The notes: generated by a model not told the origin, from the sequence alone. DNA of 64,000 bases from Buttiauxella brennerae ATCC 51605 (GCF_001654925.1 NZ_LXER01000040.1:1-64000), one strand, 5' to 3'; positions 18,514 through 29,612 are shown, counted from the stretch's first letter. Made by a program: numbers and translations.

Positions 18514-20070
18514 ATGAAACTGGTTCCGCATCAATTAATGGAGTTAAACAGTCCTTTTATTTGGCACTGGCCGTGGTTTATTTCCTGCGTCGATGCCGCC
18601 AAAAAACACGGTTTTACCGGTATTATTCTTCATCAGCAGGAATTGCTTTCGCTGCTCGCTACGCCGTCACCGCTCAGTTATCGCCATGACGTCGAAAACC
18701 TTATTCATCAGCAAAAAAATGCGCTGCAATATTTAAAAAAGGTCAGTGCTTATTTGCGTGAATTTAACCTCAGCTTCTGGCTGCAAGGCGAAGCTGCGCC
18801 GACCGATGACATCATCAGGCGTAAATTCCCGGAATTTTCTTTTGATGAGCGCAGCACGCCCGACTTCTGGAAACAGTTTTATTCGTCGATCTTTTCTCCG
18901 CTACTGCCGTTATTTCCGCACCTCAGCGGCGTGATCCTCAGCCTGACCACTCCGCAATTTCAGACCGCCGGCTGGCAACAAAGCTTGCATCATGTCTGGA
19001 GCCTGTTACGCGCTCAGGGCAAAAAACTTATCCTGCGCGATTTCATTGATACCAGTTGGCCGCGCCAGCAACTTTCCCGTGTGTTGTCGGGCCTGCCGGA
19101 TGACGTTCGTGCATCAATCAAAGCCACAGAGCTTGATTACCACCCGGGTTTTGCCAACCATCCGCATATTGTTTCACTCACCGGCCATAAAAAATGGATC
19201 GAATACGATCTCTGGGGCACCGGTTACGGCTGGACTGTCCTGCCGTGTTATCTGGCCGATGAGATCCAGGGCCGCCTGAGCTGGGCAACAAGCCTTGACG
19301 ACCACAATATCGAAGCCGTTACTTCGCGAGTTTCGTGGCAATGGCTGCCGGATGGCCTGACGATGGACTCCGCCAACGCCGTCAATCTTTTTGGCCTGAG
19401 TGCGGCGAATAACACCGAACCGACTTGCGTTATCGACACCTGGATTGAGCAGCAAAAACTCGGCTTTCGTAGCAAATCAGACCGCCAGCGTTTTAGCGCG
19501 TTGTACGCCTCCAGCTACGACTGGCTGTGCAAAACCCCCAATCTTCTGGGGCGGCGCATGCACTACCAAAGTCAAATCCCGGAAAGCTATTCGCAGGCCC
19601 AACAACTGCTGCATACTGACATCCGCAGCGCCAACTGGGTGCAGGCGTTTCAGCCACTTTTCCCGACTGATGACCCAGCATTTGGTGCTGAACAACGCCA
19701 GCTGATCGCTCTGGAAAAACAGAGCGCCCACTTCCTTGCAAACTCCGCCTTACAGCAGCTTCGTGAACTGCGCATCACTTGCCACAACGACACCCTCGAG
19801 CGCCTCGAAGCCGCATGGCACAACGCCGAAATGTACGGCCAGCTGTTCTCGCATGTCGCTTTTGCGGTCAGTGATATGCAAATGGGCGAACACTACGGTG
19901 ATGCAACACAGGTGGCGAAAACTGCCGCTCAGCACCGCGAAACACTCCTGCGCTTTGCAGATATTCTGGAACGTTGGGCCGATTCACCACCACAAGGTAG
20001 CCCGCACTATGTTTCATTGTTGCTTAATGGAGAACGGCTGCGCGGATTCGCCATGAGTTTGTTGGGATAA
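18514..20070 (+). CDS. Uncharacterised alpha-glucuronidase-like (TIM-barrel) protein
   Basis: Cytoplasmic protein of ~518 residues with no signal peptide. The barrel-like N-terminal half (FIWHWPWFISCVDAAKKHGFTGIILH; LRDFIDTSWPRQQLSRVL; YDLWGTGYGWTVLPCYLADEIQGRLSWATSLDDHNIEAVTSRVSW) recalls the catalytic part of GH67-type alpha-glucuronidases; the C-terminal ~170 residues are helical. The start is uncertain: an upstream in-frame extension overlaps the divergent dehydrogenase, ATG 18514 and ATG 18538 are the first sensible codons, and neither has a strong ribosome binding site. Function inferred only by family resemblance from memory. Confidence 0.7.
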   Translation: MKLVPHQLMELNSPFIWHWPWFISCVDAAKKHGFTGIILHQQELLSLLATPSPLSYRHDVENLIHQQKNALQYLKKVSAYLREFNLSFWLQGEAAPTDDIIRRKFPEFSFDERSTPDFWKQFYSSIFSPLLPLFPHLSGVILSLTTPQFQTAGWQQSLHHVWSLLRAQGKKLILRDFIDTSWPRQQLSRVLSGLPDDVRASIKATELDYHPGFANHPHIVSLTGHKKWIEYDLWGTGYGWTVLPCYLADEIQGRLSWATSLDDHNIEAVTSRVSWQWLPDGLTMDSANAVNLFGLSAANNTEPTCVIDTWIEQQKLGFRSKSDRQRFSALYASSYDWLCKTPNLLGRRMHYQSQIPESYSQAQQLLHTDIRSANWVQAFQPLFPTDDPAFGAEQRQLIALEKQSAHFLANSALQQLRELRITCHNDTLERLEAAWHNAEMYGQLFSHVAFAVSDMQMGEHYGDATQVAKTAAQHRETLLRFADILERWADSPPQGSPHYVSLLLNGERLRGFAMSLLG

Positions 20071-20266
20071 TCATATGAAGGCGGGGAAGGGTTGTCGTGC
20101 AGGAACGAGCGGGCAAAACGCTGCTGGAATCGACAATAGCGAAACTCGCGATCTTCCTCACGAAATGGAAAAATTGCTTGTGATGACGATCACTTTGCTT
20201 GAGTTAATAACTGTGACGAGCGGCAAGTAGCGCGGGGAAAAGTGTGAGATGAAACGGAGCAGAATT

Positions 20267-20292
20267 TTCCCGGCTCAAACGCGAGCCGGGAA
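20267..20292 (-). terminator. Hairpin after actP
   Basis: TTCCCGGCTC-AAACGC-GAGCCGGGAA, a 10-base perfect stem 15 bases downstream of the actP stop. On the minus strand it is followed by AATTCTGC, so the U-run is poor. Confidence 0.55.
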
Positions 20293-20306
20293 GGGATTAT
20301 TGCGAA

Positions 20307-21965
20307 TCAGTGCGCACGGCCTTGTTCAATGCCAATCCCGGTCTGGGAACGGATGAACTGAGCACGGAATTTCTCACGTTCGAGATTACCTTCCGGGCTG
20401 TTATCCGTCGCTGAGAACACCCAAATACCGACGAACGCCACCAGAATCGAGAACAGTGCCGGGTATTCATACGGGAAGATTGCTGTGGCGTGGCCGAGCA
20501 CTTGCACCCAAACCGTTGGGCCGAGAACCATCAGGATCACTGCCGTCAGCAGGCCGAGCCAGCCGCCAATCATCGCGCCGCGCGTGGTCAGTTTCGACCA
20601 GTACATCGAGAGCAGAATAATCGGGAAGTTACAGCTCGCCGCAATCGAGAACGCAAGGCCAACCATGAAGGCGATATTTTGTTTCTCGAACAAAATACCC
20701 AACCCGATAGCCACCACGCCCAGTACCACAACGGTGATTTTGGAGACTCTCAGCTCGTCACGTTCAGATGCCCCTTTGCGGAACACGTTGGCGTAAAGGT
20801 CATGCGAAACCGCAGATGCCCCTGCCAGTGTTAAACCTGCAACCACCGCAAGAATGGTGGCGAAGGCAACCGCTGAGATAAAGCCGAGGAACAGACTGCC
20901 GCCCACGGCATCAGCCAGGTGAACCGCCGCCATGTTGTTGCCGCCAATCAACGCCCCTGCGGCGTCTTTAAAGGCAGGGTTAGCACCGACTAACATGATG
21001 GCGCCAAAGCCGATGATAAAGGTCAGGATGTAGAAATAACCCATGAACCCGGTAGCGTACAGCACGCTTTTACGCGCTTCGCGGGCATCGCTGACCGTGA
21101 AGAAGCGCATTAAAATGTGTGGCAAACCTGCCGTACCAAACATCAAACCTAATCCCAGCGACAGCGCCGATATCGGGTCTTTTACCAACCCGCCAGGGCT
21201 CATAATCGCCACACCTTTTGGGTGTACCGCAATCGCTTCAGCGAACAGGTTGTTGAAGCTAAAGCCGACGTGTTTCATCACCATAAAGGCCATGAAACTT
21301 GCGCCGAACAGCAGCAATACGGCTTTGATAATTTGCACCCATGTCGTCGCCAGCATGCCGCCAAACAACACGTACATCACCATCAGCACGCCAACCAGAA
21401 CTACCGCAACGTGGTAGTTCAGGCCAAACAACAGCTGAATAAGTTTACCTGCGCCAACCATCTGGGCAATCAGGTAAAGCGCCACCACCACCAGTGAACC
21501 ACAAGCGGACAGGATACGAATCGGCCCCTGCTTCAGGCGATAGGATGCGACATCAGCAAAGGTATATTTACCGAGGTTTCTCAGGCGTTCTGCAATCAGG
21601 AACAGGATAATTGGCCAGCCGACCAAAAATCCCAGCGAGTAAATCAAGCCGTCATAGCCCGAGGTGAATACCAGCGCCGAAATACCGAGGAACGATGCGG
21701 CGGACATATAGTCACCCGCAATCGCCAGTCCATTCTGGAAGCCAGTGATATTGCCGCCTGCGGTGTAGTAATCGCTACGCGTGCGGGTTCGTTTTGACGC
21801 CCAATACGTAATACCCAACGTAAAGGCGACGAAAATCACGAACATGATAATTGCCTGCCAGTTCGTGGGCTGGCGTTGTACCGCCCCCGTAATCGCATCC
21901 GCAGCAAACGCGGAGGCAGGCAGGCTTAACAGCGGTGCGGCAGCAAGGCCGAGAAGACGTTTCAT
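20307..21965 (-). CDS. actP: Acetate/glycolate permease ActP
   Basis: Sodium:solute symporter that scavenges acetate in partnership with Acs. 552 residues versus 549 in E. coli; N-terminal signal-like segment [21 protein letters not shown], then ~13 helices with [28 protein letters not shown] and [24 protein letters not shown]. Its ATG overlaps the yjcH stop by 4 bases (ATGA). Third gene of the acs-yjcH-actP operon, expected to be activated by CRP. Confidence 0.95.
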   Translation of the reverse strand: MKRLLGLAAAPLLSLPASAFAADAITGAVQRQPTNWQAIIMFVIFVAFTLGITYWASKRTRTRSDYYTAGGNITGFQNGLAIAGDYMSAASFLGISALVFTSGYDGLIYSLGFLVGWPIILFLIAERLRNLGKYTFADVASYRLKQGPIRILSACGSLVVVALYLIAQMVGAGKLIQLLFGLNYHVAVVLVGVLMVMYVLFGGMLATTWVQIIKAVLLLFGASFMAFMVMKHVGFSFNNLFAEAIAVHPKGVAIMSPGGLVKDPISALSLGLGLMFGTAGLPHILMRFFTVSDAREARKSVLYATGFMGYFYILTFIIGFGAIMLVGANPAFKDAAGALIGGNNMAAVHLADAVGGSLFLGFISAVAFATILAVVAGLTLAGASAVSHDLYANVFRKGASERDELRVSKITVVVLGVVAIGLGILFEKQNIAFMVGLAFSIAASCNFPIILLSMYWSKLTTRGAMIGGWLGLLTAVILMVLGPTVWVQVLGHATAIFPYEYPALFSILVAFVGIWVFSATDNSPEGNLEREKFRAQFIRSQTGIGIEQGRAH

Positions 21966-22282
21966 GATACCTTCACCTCGCGCAGCACAGCGTTATTCAG
22001 ACGGTCAAATTCACCGTTCGCTCGCCAGACATAAACGCCGGTGAGGAAGAATGAAATCAGAATCACGCCAACCCCAATAGGAATGCCGCGCGTCACGGTT
22101 GTGCCTGCGTGCAAAGGTGTGCCCAGCCAGCCAGGCGCGAAGGCAATGAGCAGGATAAAGCTGATATAAATCACCAGCATGATGATGGACAAAATGGTGG
22201 CAAACCGTTGCCGTTTAGCGACTAACTCCCTGAAATGCGCACTGTCTTCTATCCGTTGATAAATGGTTGGATCATTCATCAC
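21962..22282 (-). CDS. yjcH: YjcH, DUF485 membrane protein of the acetate operon
   Basis: Small inner-membrane protein of 106 residues with two helices ([23 protein letters not shown] and [21 protein letters not shown]) and the DUF485 pattern. Always found beside actP, it is thought to assist the permease. Translationally coupled to actP. The start follows CTCTGGAGACTGTG. Confidence 0.93.
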   Translation of the reverse strand: MMNDPTIYQRIEDSAHFRELVAKRQRFATILSIIMLVIYISFILLIAFAPGWLGTPLHAGTTVTRGIPIGVGVILISFFLTGVYVWRANGEFDRLNNAVLREVKVS

Positions 22283-22320
22283 ACAGTCTCCAGAGGTAAG
22301 GGGATATTGTTATGTTTTGG

Positions 22321-22404
22321 CTCCTTCTCCTGAGGGAGAAGGTTGGGATGAGGGCGAAGCCGCAGGACATACCCTCACCCCAACCCTCTCCCATTGGGAG
22401 AGGG
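22321..22404. repeat. Intergenic palindromic repeats between acs and yjcH, copy 4
   Basis: Two units in the opposite order from the other copies: CTCCTTCTCC...GGTTGGGATGAGGG (22321-22354) and CCCTCACCCCAACCC...GGGAGAGGG (22372-22404). Each forms its own hairpin. Placed inside an operon, it may lower transcription into yjcH-actP or protect the acs mRNA. Confidence 0.75.
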
Positions 22405-22414
22405 GGAAGAGCAG

Positions 22415-24370
22415 TTAAGGCATGGTAATAGATTGTTTTTCTTCCAGTAACTTCTCAACAACACCCGGATCGGCAAGCGTTGAAGTATCACCAAAGTTGC
22501 TGGTATCTCCGACGGCAATTTTGCGCAGAATACGGCGCATAATCTTGCCGGAACGGGTTTTCGGTAGTGAATCTGTCCAGTGCAGAATATCCGGCGTGGC
22601 AAGCGGGCCAATCTCTTTACGTACCCAATTGCGCACTTCGGTATACAGTTCAGGCGTTGGCTCTTCGCCGTGGTTAAGCGTTACATACGCATAAATCGCC
22701 TGGCCTTTAATATTATGCGGAATGCCGACGACTGCGGCTTCGGCCACTTTCGGGTGCGACACCAGCGCTGATTCGATTTCAGCTGTACCCAGGCGGTGGC
22801 CGGAAACGTTCAGCACGTCATCCACACGTCCGGTGATCCAGTAGTAACCGTCTTCGTCACGGCGTGCGCCGTCACCGCTGAAGTACATATTTTTGAAGGT
22901 CGAGAAATAGGTCTGCTCGAAACGCTCGTGGTCGCCAAACAGCGTGCGCGCCTGGCCTGGCCATGAATCGGTGATGACCAGGTTGCCTTCGGCGGTACCT
23001 TGTTGTGGGTTGCCTTCGTTATCGACCAGGGCTGGTTGCACGCCAAAGAACGGGCGCGTGGCGGAACCGGCTTTCAGCTCGGTCGCGCCTGGCAGTGGGG
23101 TGATCATGAAGCCGCCGGTTTCGGTCTGCCACCAGGTATCAACTACCGGGCATTTCTCGTTACCGATTTTCTTCCAGTACCATTCCCACGCTTCCGGGTT
23201 GATAGGCTCACCCACGGAACCCAAAATGCGCAGCGAAGAACGGTCAGTGTTTTCAATCGCTTTATCGCCTTCGGCCATCAGCGCACGGATTGCGGTAGGT
23301 GCGGTGTAAAGAATGTTAACTTTATGCTTATCAACGACTTGTGCCATGCGATTTGGTGCAGGCCAGTTTGGTACACCTTCAAACATCAGCGTAATCGCGC
23401 CACACGCCAGCGGGCCGTACAGCAGGTAGCTGTGACCGGTGACCCAACCCACATCGGCGGTACACCAGTAAACGTCGCCCTGGTGGTAATCAAAGACATA
23501 TTTAAAGGTGGTTGCAGCATAAACCAGGTAACCGCCGGTGGTGTGCAGCACGCCTTTTGGCTTGCCGGTTGAACCTGAGGTGTAGAGGATAAATAGCGGA
23601 TCTTCGGCATTCACTTCCACCGGCTGGTGGTGTGCGCTGGCTTTCTCAACCAGTTCGTTCCACCACAGGTCGCGGCCTTCATGCCATTCGACTTTACCGC
23701 CGGTGCGTTTGAGCACCACCACGTGTTCAACGGTTTTAACGCCTGGGTTTTTCAGCGCCTCATCGACGTTTTTCTTCAGCGGAATGGAGCGCCCGGCACG
23801 AACGCCTTCATCGGCAGTAATGACCAGTTTGGAGCTGGAGTCGATAATGCGCCCGGCGACGGCTTCTGGTGAGAAACCACCAAAAATCACCGAATGCACC
23901 GCGCCAATGCGTGCGCAGGCCAGCATCGCAACAGCCGCTTCCGGCACCATCGGCATATAAATCGCTACCACATCGCCTTTCTTGATGCCCAGTTCTACCA
24001 GGGTATTGGCAAAACGGCACACTTCACGATGCAGTTCACGGTAGGTAATAGTTTTACTCTGGGTGGCGTCATCGCCTTCCCAGATGATCGCAGTCTGATC
24101 GCCACGATCTTTCAGGTGGCGATCGAGGCAGTTGGCGGCCAGGTTCAGGGTGCCGTCTTCATACCATTTGATTGAAACGTTTCCGGGTGCGAAAGAGGTG
24201 TTTTTCACCTTCTGGTAAGGCTTGATCCAATCAAGGATCTTACCTTGTTCGCCCCAATATGCGTCGGGGTCATGTACCGAGTGTTGGTACATGGATTGGT
24301 ACTGCTCCGGGGTTATCAGGCAATTGTCCGCGATATTGGCGGGAATGGCGTGTTTATGTATTTGGCTCAT
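22415..24370 (-). CDS. acs: Acetyl-CoA synthetase Acs
   Basis: AMP-forming acetate:CoA ligase; it activates acetate taken up by ActP. 651 residues versus 652 in E. coli. Motifs: P-loop-like [15 protein letters not shown] near residue 265, WWQTETGG near residue 415, and the acetylation-regulated lysine in [15 protein letters not shown] near residue 609. The ribosome binding site AAAAGGAGAAAAAA precedes ATG 24370. In E. coli nrfA is divergent from acs; here fdhF stands there instead. Confidence 0.97.
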   Translation of the reverse strand: MSQIHKHAIPANIADNCLITPEQYQSMYQHSVHDPDAYWGEQGKILDWIKPYQKVKNTSFAPGNVSIKWYEDGTLNLAANCLDRHLKDRGDQTAIIWEGDDATQSKTITYRELHREVCRFANTLVELGIKKGDVVAIYMPMVPEAAVAMLACARIGAVHSVIFGGFSPEAVAGRIIDSSSKLVITADEGVRAGRSIPLKKNVDEALKNPGVKTVEHVVVLKRTGGKVEWHEGRDLWWNELVEKASAHHQPVEVNAEDPLFILYTSGSTGKPKGVLHTTGGYLVYAATTFKYVFDYHQGDVYWCTADVGWVTGHSYLLYGPLACGAITLMFEGVPNWPAPNRMAQVVDKHKVNILYTAPTAIRALMAEGDKAIENTDRSSLRILGSVGEPINPEAWEWYWKKIGNEKCPVVDTWWQTETGGFMITPLPGATELKAGSATRPFFGVQPALVDNEGNPQQGTAEGNLVITDSWPGQARTLFGDHERFEQTYFSTFKNMYFSGDGARRDEDGYYWITGRVDDVLNVSGHRLGTAEIESALVSHPKVAEAAVVGIPHNIKGQAIYAYVTLNHGEEPTPELYTEVRNWVRKEIGPLATPDILHWTDSLPKTRSGKIMRRILRKIAVGDTSNFGDTSTLADPGVVEKLLEEKQSITMP

Positions 24371-24565
24371 GCTTTTTTTCTCCTTTTAGGATGTTAATAA
24401 TATGTCACATAAACGTTAATCGCAGAGTGCTTGGGAAGCTTTGTTTATTATTTGGGCGACAGATCACGCATTAATTAAATGGTTGAAAATTTAATCAATC
24501 AATCCTGCAAGGAAATGGGGAGAGAACGGGTTATTTAGTGTGATAACAATGAGATGAAGAGGGAT
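24371..24565. promoter_or_regulatory. acs promoter region
   Basis: 195 bases between acs and the fdhF terminator, AT-rich. On the minus strand TGCGTGATCTGTCGC (24470-24456) contains one good CRP half-site (GTGA) but a poor second half. acs promoters of enterobacteria have paired CRP sites about 70 and 120 bases upstream; I cannot place them with certainty. Confidence 0.35.
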
Positions 24566-24596
24566 AAAAAAAGAGCCGCCGGGAGGCAGCTCTTTC
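24566..24596 (-). terminator. Rho-independent terminator of fdhF
   Basis: On the minus strand AAAGAGCTGCC-TCCC-GGCGGCTCTTTTTTT: 11-base stem with one mismatch, then a seven-base U-run, five bases after the fdhF stop. Confidence 0.87.
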
Positions 24597-24600
24597 TGGT

Positions 24601-26748
24601 TTAACCCGCCGCGCTTTCGCGCAAACTGGCTTTTAGCTTGTTGTACTCGTCAATCACATACTGCTCGGCAGCTTTCTGATCGGCGATAGGCTCTACACGC
24701 ACGGCGCAGTATTTATACTCCGGCGTTTTAGTAATCGGGCTGAGGTTTTCAGTCACCAGCTCGTTACAGGCACCAATCCACCACTGGTAAGTCATGTAAA
24801 CGGCACCTTTATTAGGACGCTCGCTCACATTCGCACGTGTGATGACTCGACCTTTACGTGAATTCACCCAGATTAACGCTTCATCTTCGATACCCAAACG
24901 AGCGGCATCATCGATGTGGATTTGCGCATAACCCGGTTCATCCGCGAGGGCTGCCAGTGCCGCACAGTTGCCGGTCATTGAACGACAAGAGTAGTGGCCC
25001 ACTTCACGCACCGTGGAAAGCACCATCGGGTACTCTTCGGTGATGCGGTCAATTGGCGGCGCCCAGTCACAAGTAAAGAACTCGCCCAAACCGTTTTCAC
25101 GGTCGAACTTGCCGTCGTACAGGAACGAGGTTCCCTGGTCACTTTCCGCTACATCGCGGCAAGGCCACTGGATATAACCCAATTCACCCATTTTCTCGTA
25201 GGTAGCACCGTAGAAATCTGGGCACAGGCCACGCAACTCATCCCAAATTTCCTGGGTGTTGTTGTAGCTCATTGGGTAACCCATACGAGTGGCGATTTCA
25301 CTGATAATCTGCCAGTCCGTTTTCAGGTCCCACTTCGGTTCCACTGCTTTAAAGAAGCGCTGGAAGCCACGGTCAGCGGCGGTATAAACGCCTTCATGTT
25401 CACCCCATGAGGTGGACGGCAAAATCACATCGGCCGCAGCCGCGGTTTTGGTCATGAAGATGTCTTGTACAATCACCAGCTCAAGCTCTTCAAACGCTTT
25501 ACGTACGGCTGAAAGCTCCGCATCGGTTTGAAGTGGATCTTCACCCATGATGTACGCGGCATAGACTTCGCCATGTGCCACACGGTGTGGCAGTTCGCTG
25601 ATGCGATAGCCGGTGTGAGCAGGCAACGAGGGTACGCCCCACGCTTTCGCGAATTTCTCGCGGCTGACTTCGTCTTTCACGTACTGGTAGCCAGGATAAG
25701 TATCCGGCAATGCGCCCATATCGCAGGCACCCTGAACGTTGTTCTGGCCACGAACCGGGTTAACACCCACGTTCGGTTTACCCAGGTTGCCTGTCATCAA
25801 CGCAAGGCTTGTCAGCGAGCGAACAGTTTCCACGCCTTGATAGAACTGGGTTACACCCATGCCCCACAGGATCGTGGCAGTTTTCGCATTCGCGTACATG
25901 CGTGCTGCGCTGCGAATTTCCGCCGCAGTAACACCGGTAATTTCTTCAACAGACTCAGGCGTGTAGCCCGCAACAATTTTGCGATACTCGTCGAAACCTT
26001 CGGTACGGGAAGCCACGAATGACTGGTCATACAGGTTTTCTTCGATAATCACGTGCCCAATTGCGTTAAGCAGGGCGATGTTAGAACCATTTTTTAACTG
26101 CAAATGCATGTCAGCGATGCGCGCGGTTTCAATTTTACGCGGATCGACAACAATGATTTGTGCCCCTTTTTGCTTCGCGCGAATCACGCGGTTAGCAACG
26201 ATAGGGTGTGAATCTGCCGGGTTATATCCGAACACAAACACTAAATCGGTATCTTCAATCTCAACGATTGAGTTACTCATTGCGCCGTTACCGACCGATT
26301 GGTGCAGACCTGCAACCGATGGACCGTGTCAAACGCGTGCGCAGCAATCGACGTTATTGGTACCAATAACGGCGCGCGCAAATTTCTGCATTACATAGTT
26401 GGTTTCGTTGCCTGTACCACGGGAAGAACCGGTGGTCATGATGGCATCGGAGCCGTGTTTAGCTTTGATTTCACTCAGACGAGTACTGACGTAGTTCAGT
26501 GCTTCATCCCAGGAAACGTTTTCGAGTTTGCCGCCTTTCTGGCGACGAATCATCGGTGATTTAAGGCGCGGGGTGAGGATTTTAGTATCGTTAATAAAAT
26601 CCCAACCGTAGTAACCCTTCAGGCAAAGATCGCCCTGGTTAGTTTTACCTTGAGCCGCTTCCGCCTTGACGACTTTGCCGTTATCGACCACGAGGTTGAT
26701 TTTGCAACCCGAGGCACAATAGGGGCAAACCGTGACGACTTTTTTCAT
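24601..26748 (-). CDS. fdhF: Formate dehydrogenase H (selenocysteine-containing), FdhF
   Basis: Catalytic subunit of the formate-hydrogen lyase complex: oxidises formate to CO2 with a molybdopterin cofactor, selenocysteine and one [4Fe-4S] cluster. The frame is interrupted by a single TGA at 26331-26329, codon 140, in the context CCARV-U-HGPSVAG; this is the known Sec140 site, so the two open frames are one 715-residue gene. The 40 bases after TGA match the E. coli fdhF SECIS hairpin almost exactly. N-terminal cluster ligands are CPYC-ASGC and LCLKGYYGW. ATG 26748 gives the E. coli start MKKVVTVCPYC, preceded by GGAGC. A sigma-54 promoter lies upstream. Confidence 0.97.
26290..26331 (-). promoter_or_regulatory. 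Selenocysteine UGA codon and SECIS element in fdhF
   Basis: In-frame TGA at 26331-26329 followed by CACGGTCCATCGGTTGCAGG and onwards; the SelB-binding loop GGUCU and flanking stem match E. coli fdhF. It directs selenocysteine insertion in place of termination. Confidence 0.93.
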
Positions 26749-26768
26749 CAGTGTTGCTCCAGTCAATG

Positions 26769-26822
26769 CACCCGTCATACTTCAAGTTGCAGCCTTCCTG
26801 CTACCTGAACTATTTAGGGTAC
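26769..26822. repeat. ERIC element, internally deleted
   Basis: CACCCGTCATACTTCAAGTTGCAG joined to CTGCTACCTGAACTATTTAGGGTA; ends only. Lies in the fdhF leader between the sigma-54 promoter and the start codon. Confidence 0.65.
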
Positions 26823-26870
26823 TTAAAGGTGTGTGACACTCACACAGCTGATCATATCTCCCCGCTTTAA

Positions 26871-26886
26871 TGCATTATCTATGCCA
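26871..26886 (-). promoter_or_regulatory. Sigma-54 (-24/-12) promoter of fdhF
   Basis: Minus strand TGGCATAGATAATGCA: GG and GC are exactly 12 bases apart, as sigma-54 RNA polymerase requires, and the sequence resembles the E. coli fdhF promoter. Predicted start near 26859, ~110 bases before the ATG. Confidence 0.85.
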
Positions 26887-26958
26887 CATAGAAAGAGTGG
26901 GAATAACCGCCATCTTACGGTGATAAAAGCAACAAAATGCTGACGAAAAACAGGTCAT

Positions 26959-26972
26959 CGTCAAAAGTGACG
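26959..26972. promoter_or_regulatory. Candidate FhlA enhancer site
   Basis: CGTCA-AAAG-TGACG is a palindrome about 105 bases upstream of the predicted fdhF start, where FhlA binds in E. coli. Assigned by position and symmetry only. Confidence 0.4.
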
Positions 26973-27098
26973 TGTCGAGAAGGGCAGGGATTGTGACACT
27001 GGTTGAATTTTCAGCACAGGCCGTTGGGATTTATGCGGCACTCCATCAACAATCACTCACACTTATATTCACACCTGCATCCTCCCCGGAGATAAACC

Positions 27099-27833
27099 AT
27101 GAAGCCTGCAATTTTGCTGGTGGATGATGATCCAGCGATTTGTGACGTGCTGCACGATGTGCTTAATGAACACGTCTTTGACGTTAAGGTGTGCCACACA
27201 GGGAATGATGCGCTGACAGCGATTGCTCAACATCCAGGTATTGCGCTGGTGCTGCTGGATATGATTTTGCCGGATATTAATGGGCTGCTGGTGTTGCAGC
27301 ACATTCAGCGCCAACGCCCGGACTTGCCAGTGGTGATGTTGACGGGCCTTGGCAGTGAATCGGATGTTGTCGTGGGGCTAGAAATGGGGGCCGATGATTA
27401 CATCGCGAAGCCTTTTAATCCTCGCGTGGTGGTGGCGCGTGTCAAAGCGGTGCTGCGTCGTACCGGCGCGCTGGCAGTCGAAACGGTGACGACAAAAACC
27501 AGCGGCCTGCATTTCAACGGTTGGCGGCTGGATACCGGGCGCTGCCAGCTTTTTAATGCGCAGGCCGAACTGGTCGATCTCACGCAAGGGGAATACGGCC
27601 TGCTACTGGCGTTGATGCAGAACTCGCGCAAAGTGTTGTCCCGTGAAAGGTTGCTGGAATTGACCCACAGCGAAAGCCTCGAAGTCTTCGACAGGACGAT
27701 TGATGTGCTGATTATGCGGCTACGTAAAAAAATAGAGCCGAACCCGCATCAACCGGCATTAATCCGGACTATACGCGGTGTGGGATATGTATTTTCGGCG
27801 GATGTTATTCAGGCGGAGAATAATGCGGCTTAA
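27099..27833 (+). CDS. OmpR/PhoB-family response regulator
   Basis: Two-component DNA-binding regulator, 244 residues. Receiver domain 1-120 with acidic pocket D9-D11, phosphoacceptor D54 (VLLDMILPD) and K104 (DYIAKPFN). The winged helix 135-235 contains LTQGEYGLLLALMQNSRKVLSRERLLEL and TIDVLIMRLRKKIEPNP...IRTIRGVGYVF. GGAG precedes ATG 27099. No kinase gene adjoins it; the hybrid kinase at 39455, on the same strand beyond the accessory genes, is the likely partner. TorR-like in overall form, but the target genes cannot be read. Confidence 0.9.
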   Translation: MKPAILLVDDDPAICDVLHDVLNEHVFDVKVCHTGNDALTAIAQHPGIALVLLDMILPDINGLLVLQHIQRQRPDLPVVMLTGLGSESDVVVGLEMGADDYIAKPFNPRVVVARVKAVLRRTGALAVETVTTKTSGLHFNGWRLDTGRCQLFNAQAELVDLTQGEYGLLLALMQNSRKVLSRERLLELTHSESLEVFDRTIDVLIMRLRKKIEPNPHQPALIRTIRGVGYVFSADVIQAENNAA

Positions 27834-28042
27834 TACCCGTCATACTTCAAGTTGCCTCTTTGTTGGCTACGCTCCCTCACCCGATTACTTACTTATGTAA
27901 TATACGAAAATATATATAATCTAAATAATTCGAGTTGTAGCCAGGCGGCAAGTGAGCAAATCCCCAGGAGCTTACTAAAGTAAGTGACTGGGGTGCGCGA
28001 GGGCAGCCAACAACGCTACAACTTGAATTATGACGAGTATAA
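27832..28042. repeat. Two ERIC elements in inverted arrangement
   Basis: A truncated left-half ERIC (27832-27900, ATACCCGTCATACTTCAAG to ACTTATGTAA) is followed by a nearly complete ERIC in the opposite orientation (27920-28042) with AAATCCCCAGGAGCTTACT and AGTAAGTGACTGGGGTG. The whole makes a long imperfect palindrome just after the response regulator. Confidence 0.8.
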
Positions 28043-28110
28043 ATTAATAAGCAGATGACAACAGTTCTTGTAGGCCTCATGCCTTTTTACTCCTTGCCTT
28101 GCAGCGAGTA

Positions 28111-28190
28111 TGTACTGACCCCAAAAAGTTGGACAGATTAACCGAGGCATCAGAGAAAGAGTCCATTTAATACATGGGCTCTTTTTTGTT
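28111..28190. mobile_element. IS3-family (IS150-like) end remnant with terminator
   Basis: TGTACTGACCCCAAAAAGTT followed by GGACAGATTA is the terminal inverted repeat type of IS150-group elements. Right behind it AGAGTCCAT (28158-28166) and ATGGGCTCT (28174-28182) form a terminator hairpin with TTTTTT. No transposase adjoins it, so this is a decayed end. Confidence 0.6.
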
Positions 28191-28377
28191 CCCTATAAAG
28201 CTAAATAATCAATTTCGCAGCCGTATTATCCATTCCACAGCATTCCTACTGCACGTGCATTCTTGTCTAGCCATTAACTCGTTCACCATCTTCTCTCATG
28301 AAGTATGTCTATTGAACTAACCGCATGCGCACCATTTAATTATTGCTCATAAATTCCGAACATAAGGTCCTTTCGCA
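28191..28377. other. Non-coding stretch
   Basis: 187 bases, AT-rich, between the IS end and tacT; I see no gene, repeat or strong signal. Confidence 0.4.
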
Positions 28378-29117
<740 letters not shown>

Positions 29118-29128
29118 AAGACACCTCT

Positions 29129-29184
29129 GTATAGCATTTGCTTTACAAGAATAGCACAACGACCACGTATAGCAAATGCTATAC
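29129..29184 (-). promoter_or_regulatory. Tandem tacAT operators
   Basis: GTATAGCATTTGCTTTAC (29129-29146) and GTATAGCAAATGCTATAC (29167-29184) are near-identical palindromes 38 bases apart, centre to centre, directly upstream of tacA. The spacing (~3.6 turns) suits cooperative binding by the RHH antitoxin. Confidence 0.75.
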
Positions 29185-29199
29185 AGAAAGTTATCTTTT

Positions 29200-29612
29200 T
29201 TCAAATTTTTGAATACTGATGTCCGCTGTGTGCCAGGAGCGGACATAATGCGTTTAGAAAGCAGGCCAGTCTGCCTGCGGGAATGCCAAGCTAAAGCATC
29301 ATGATCATTTCATGCCGCCATGCTCTGACTCAGAAGGCTTGATATAGGCGTAGCCGAATTTCTTGTTGGGCCCAACATGATGCGAGGTGGATTGTTTGCC
29401 TGCCTTTTTTTCTCATCGCGCTGATGAATTCGCGCATCATCAGACCGACATATCCCCTATAGATAATTCAGGGTTTCACGATAAAAAGTGATACAGCAGA
29501 ACCATCGCATAGCTTGACAGCATTGTAACGGTAGTCACTAAAACGATCCTGCGAAGAACCTTGTCATTACATTTTGAAAAATTCATAACGAGTAGCCTGT
29601 TTGCTAATGTTC
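29200..29612. other. Non-coding stretch between tacAT and the MarR-GNAT gene
   Basis: About 410 bases with no convincing gene. It contains a hairpin TGTCCGCT (29220-29227) / AGCGGACA (29238-29245). The rest looks like decayed insertion DNA. Confidence 0.4.

Noticed and set aside
26329-26331. Nonsense mutation splitting fdhF into two genes
   Set aside because: The TGA is the known selenocysteine codon with an intact SECIS.
27889-28080. Small minus-strand gene after the response regulator
   Set aside because: The frame lies wholly inside the inverted ERIC elements.
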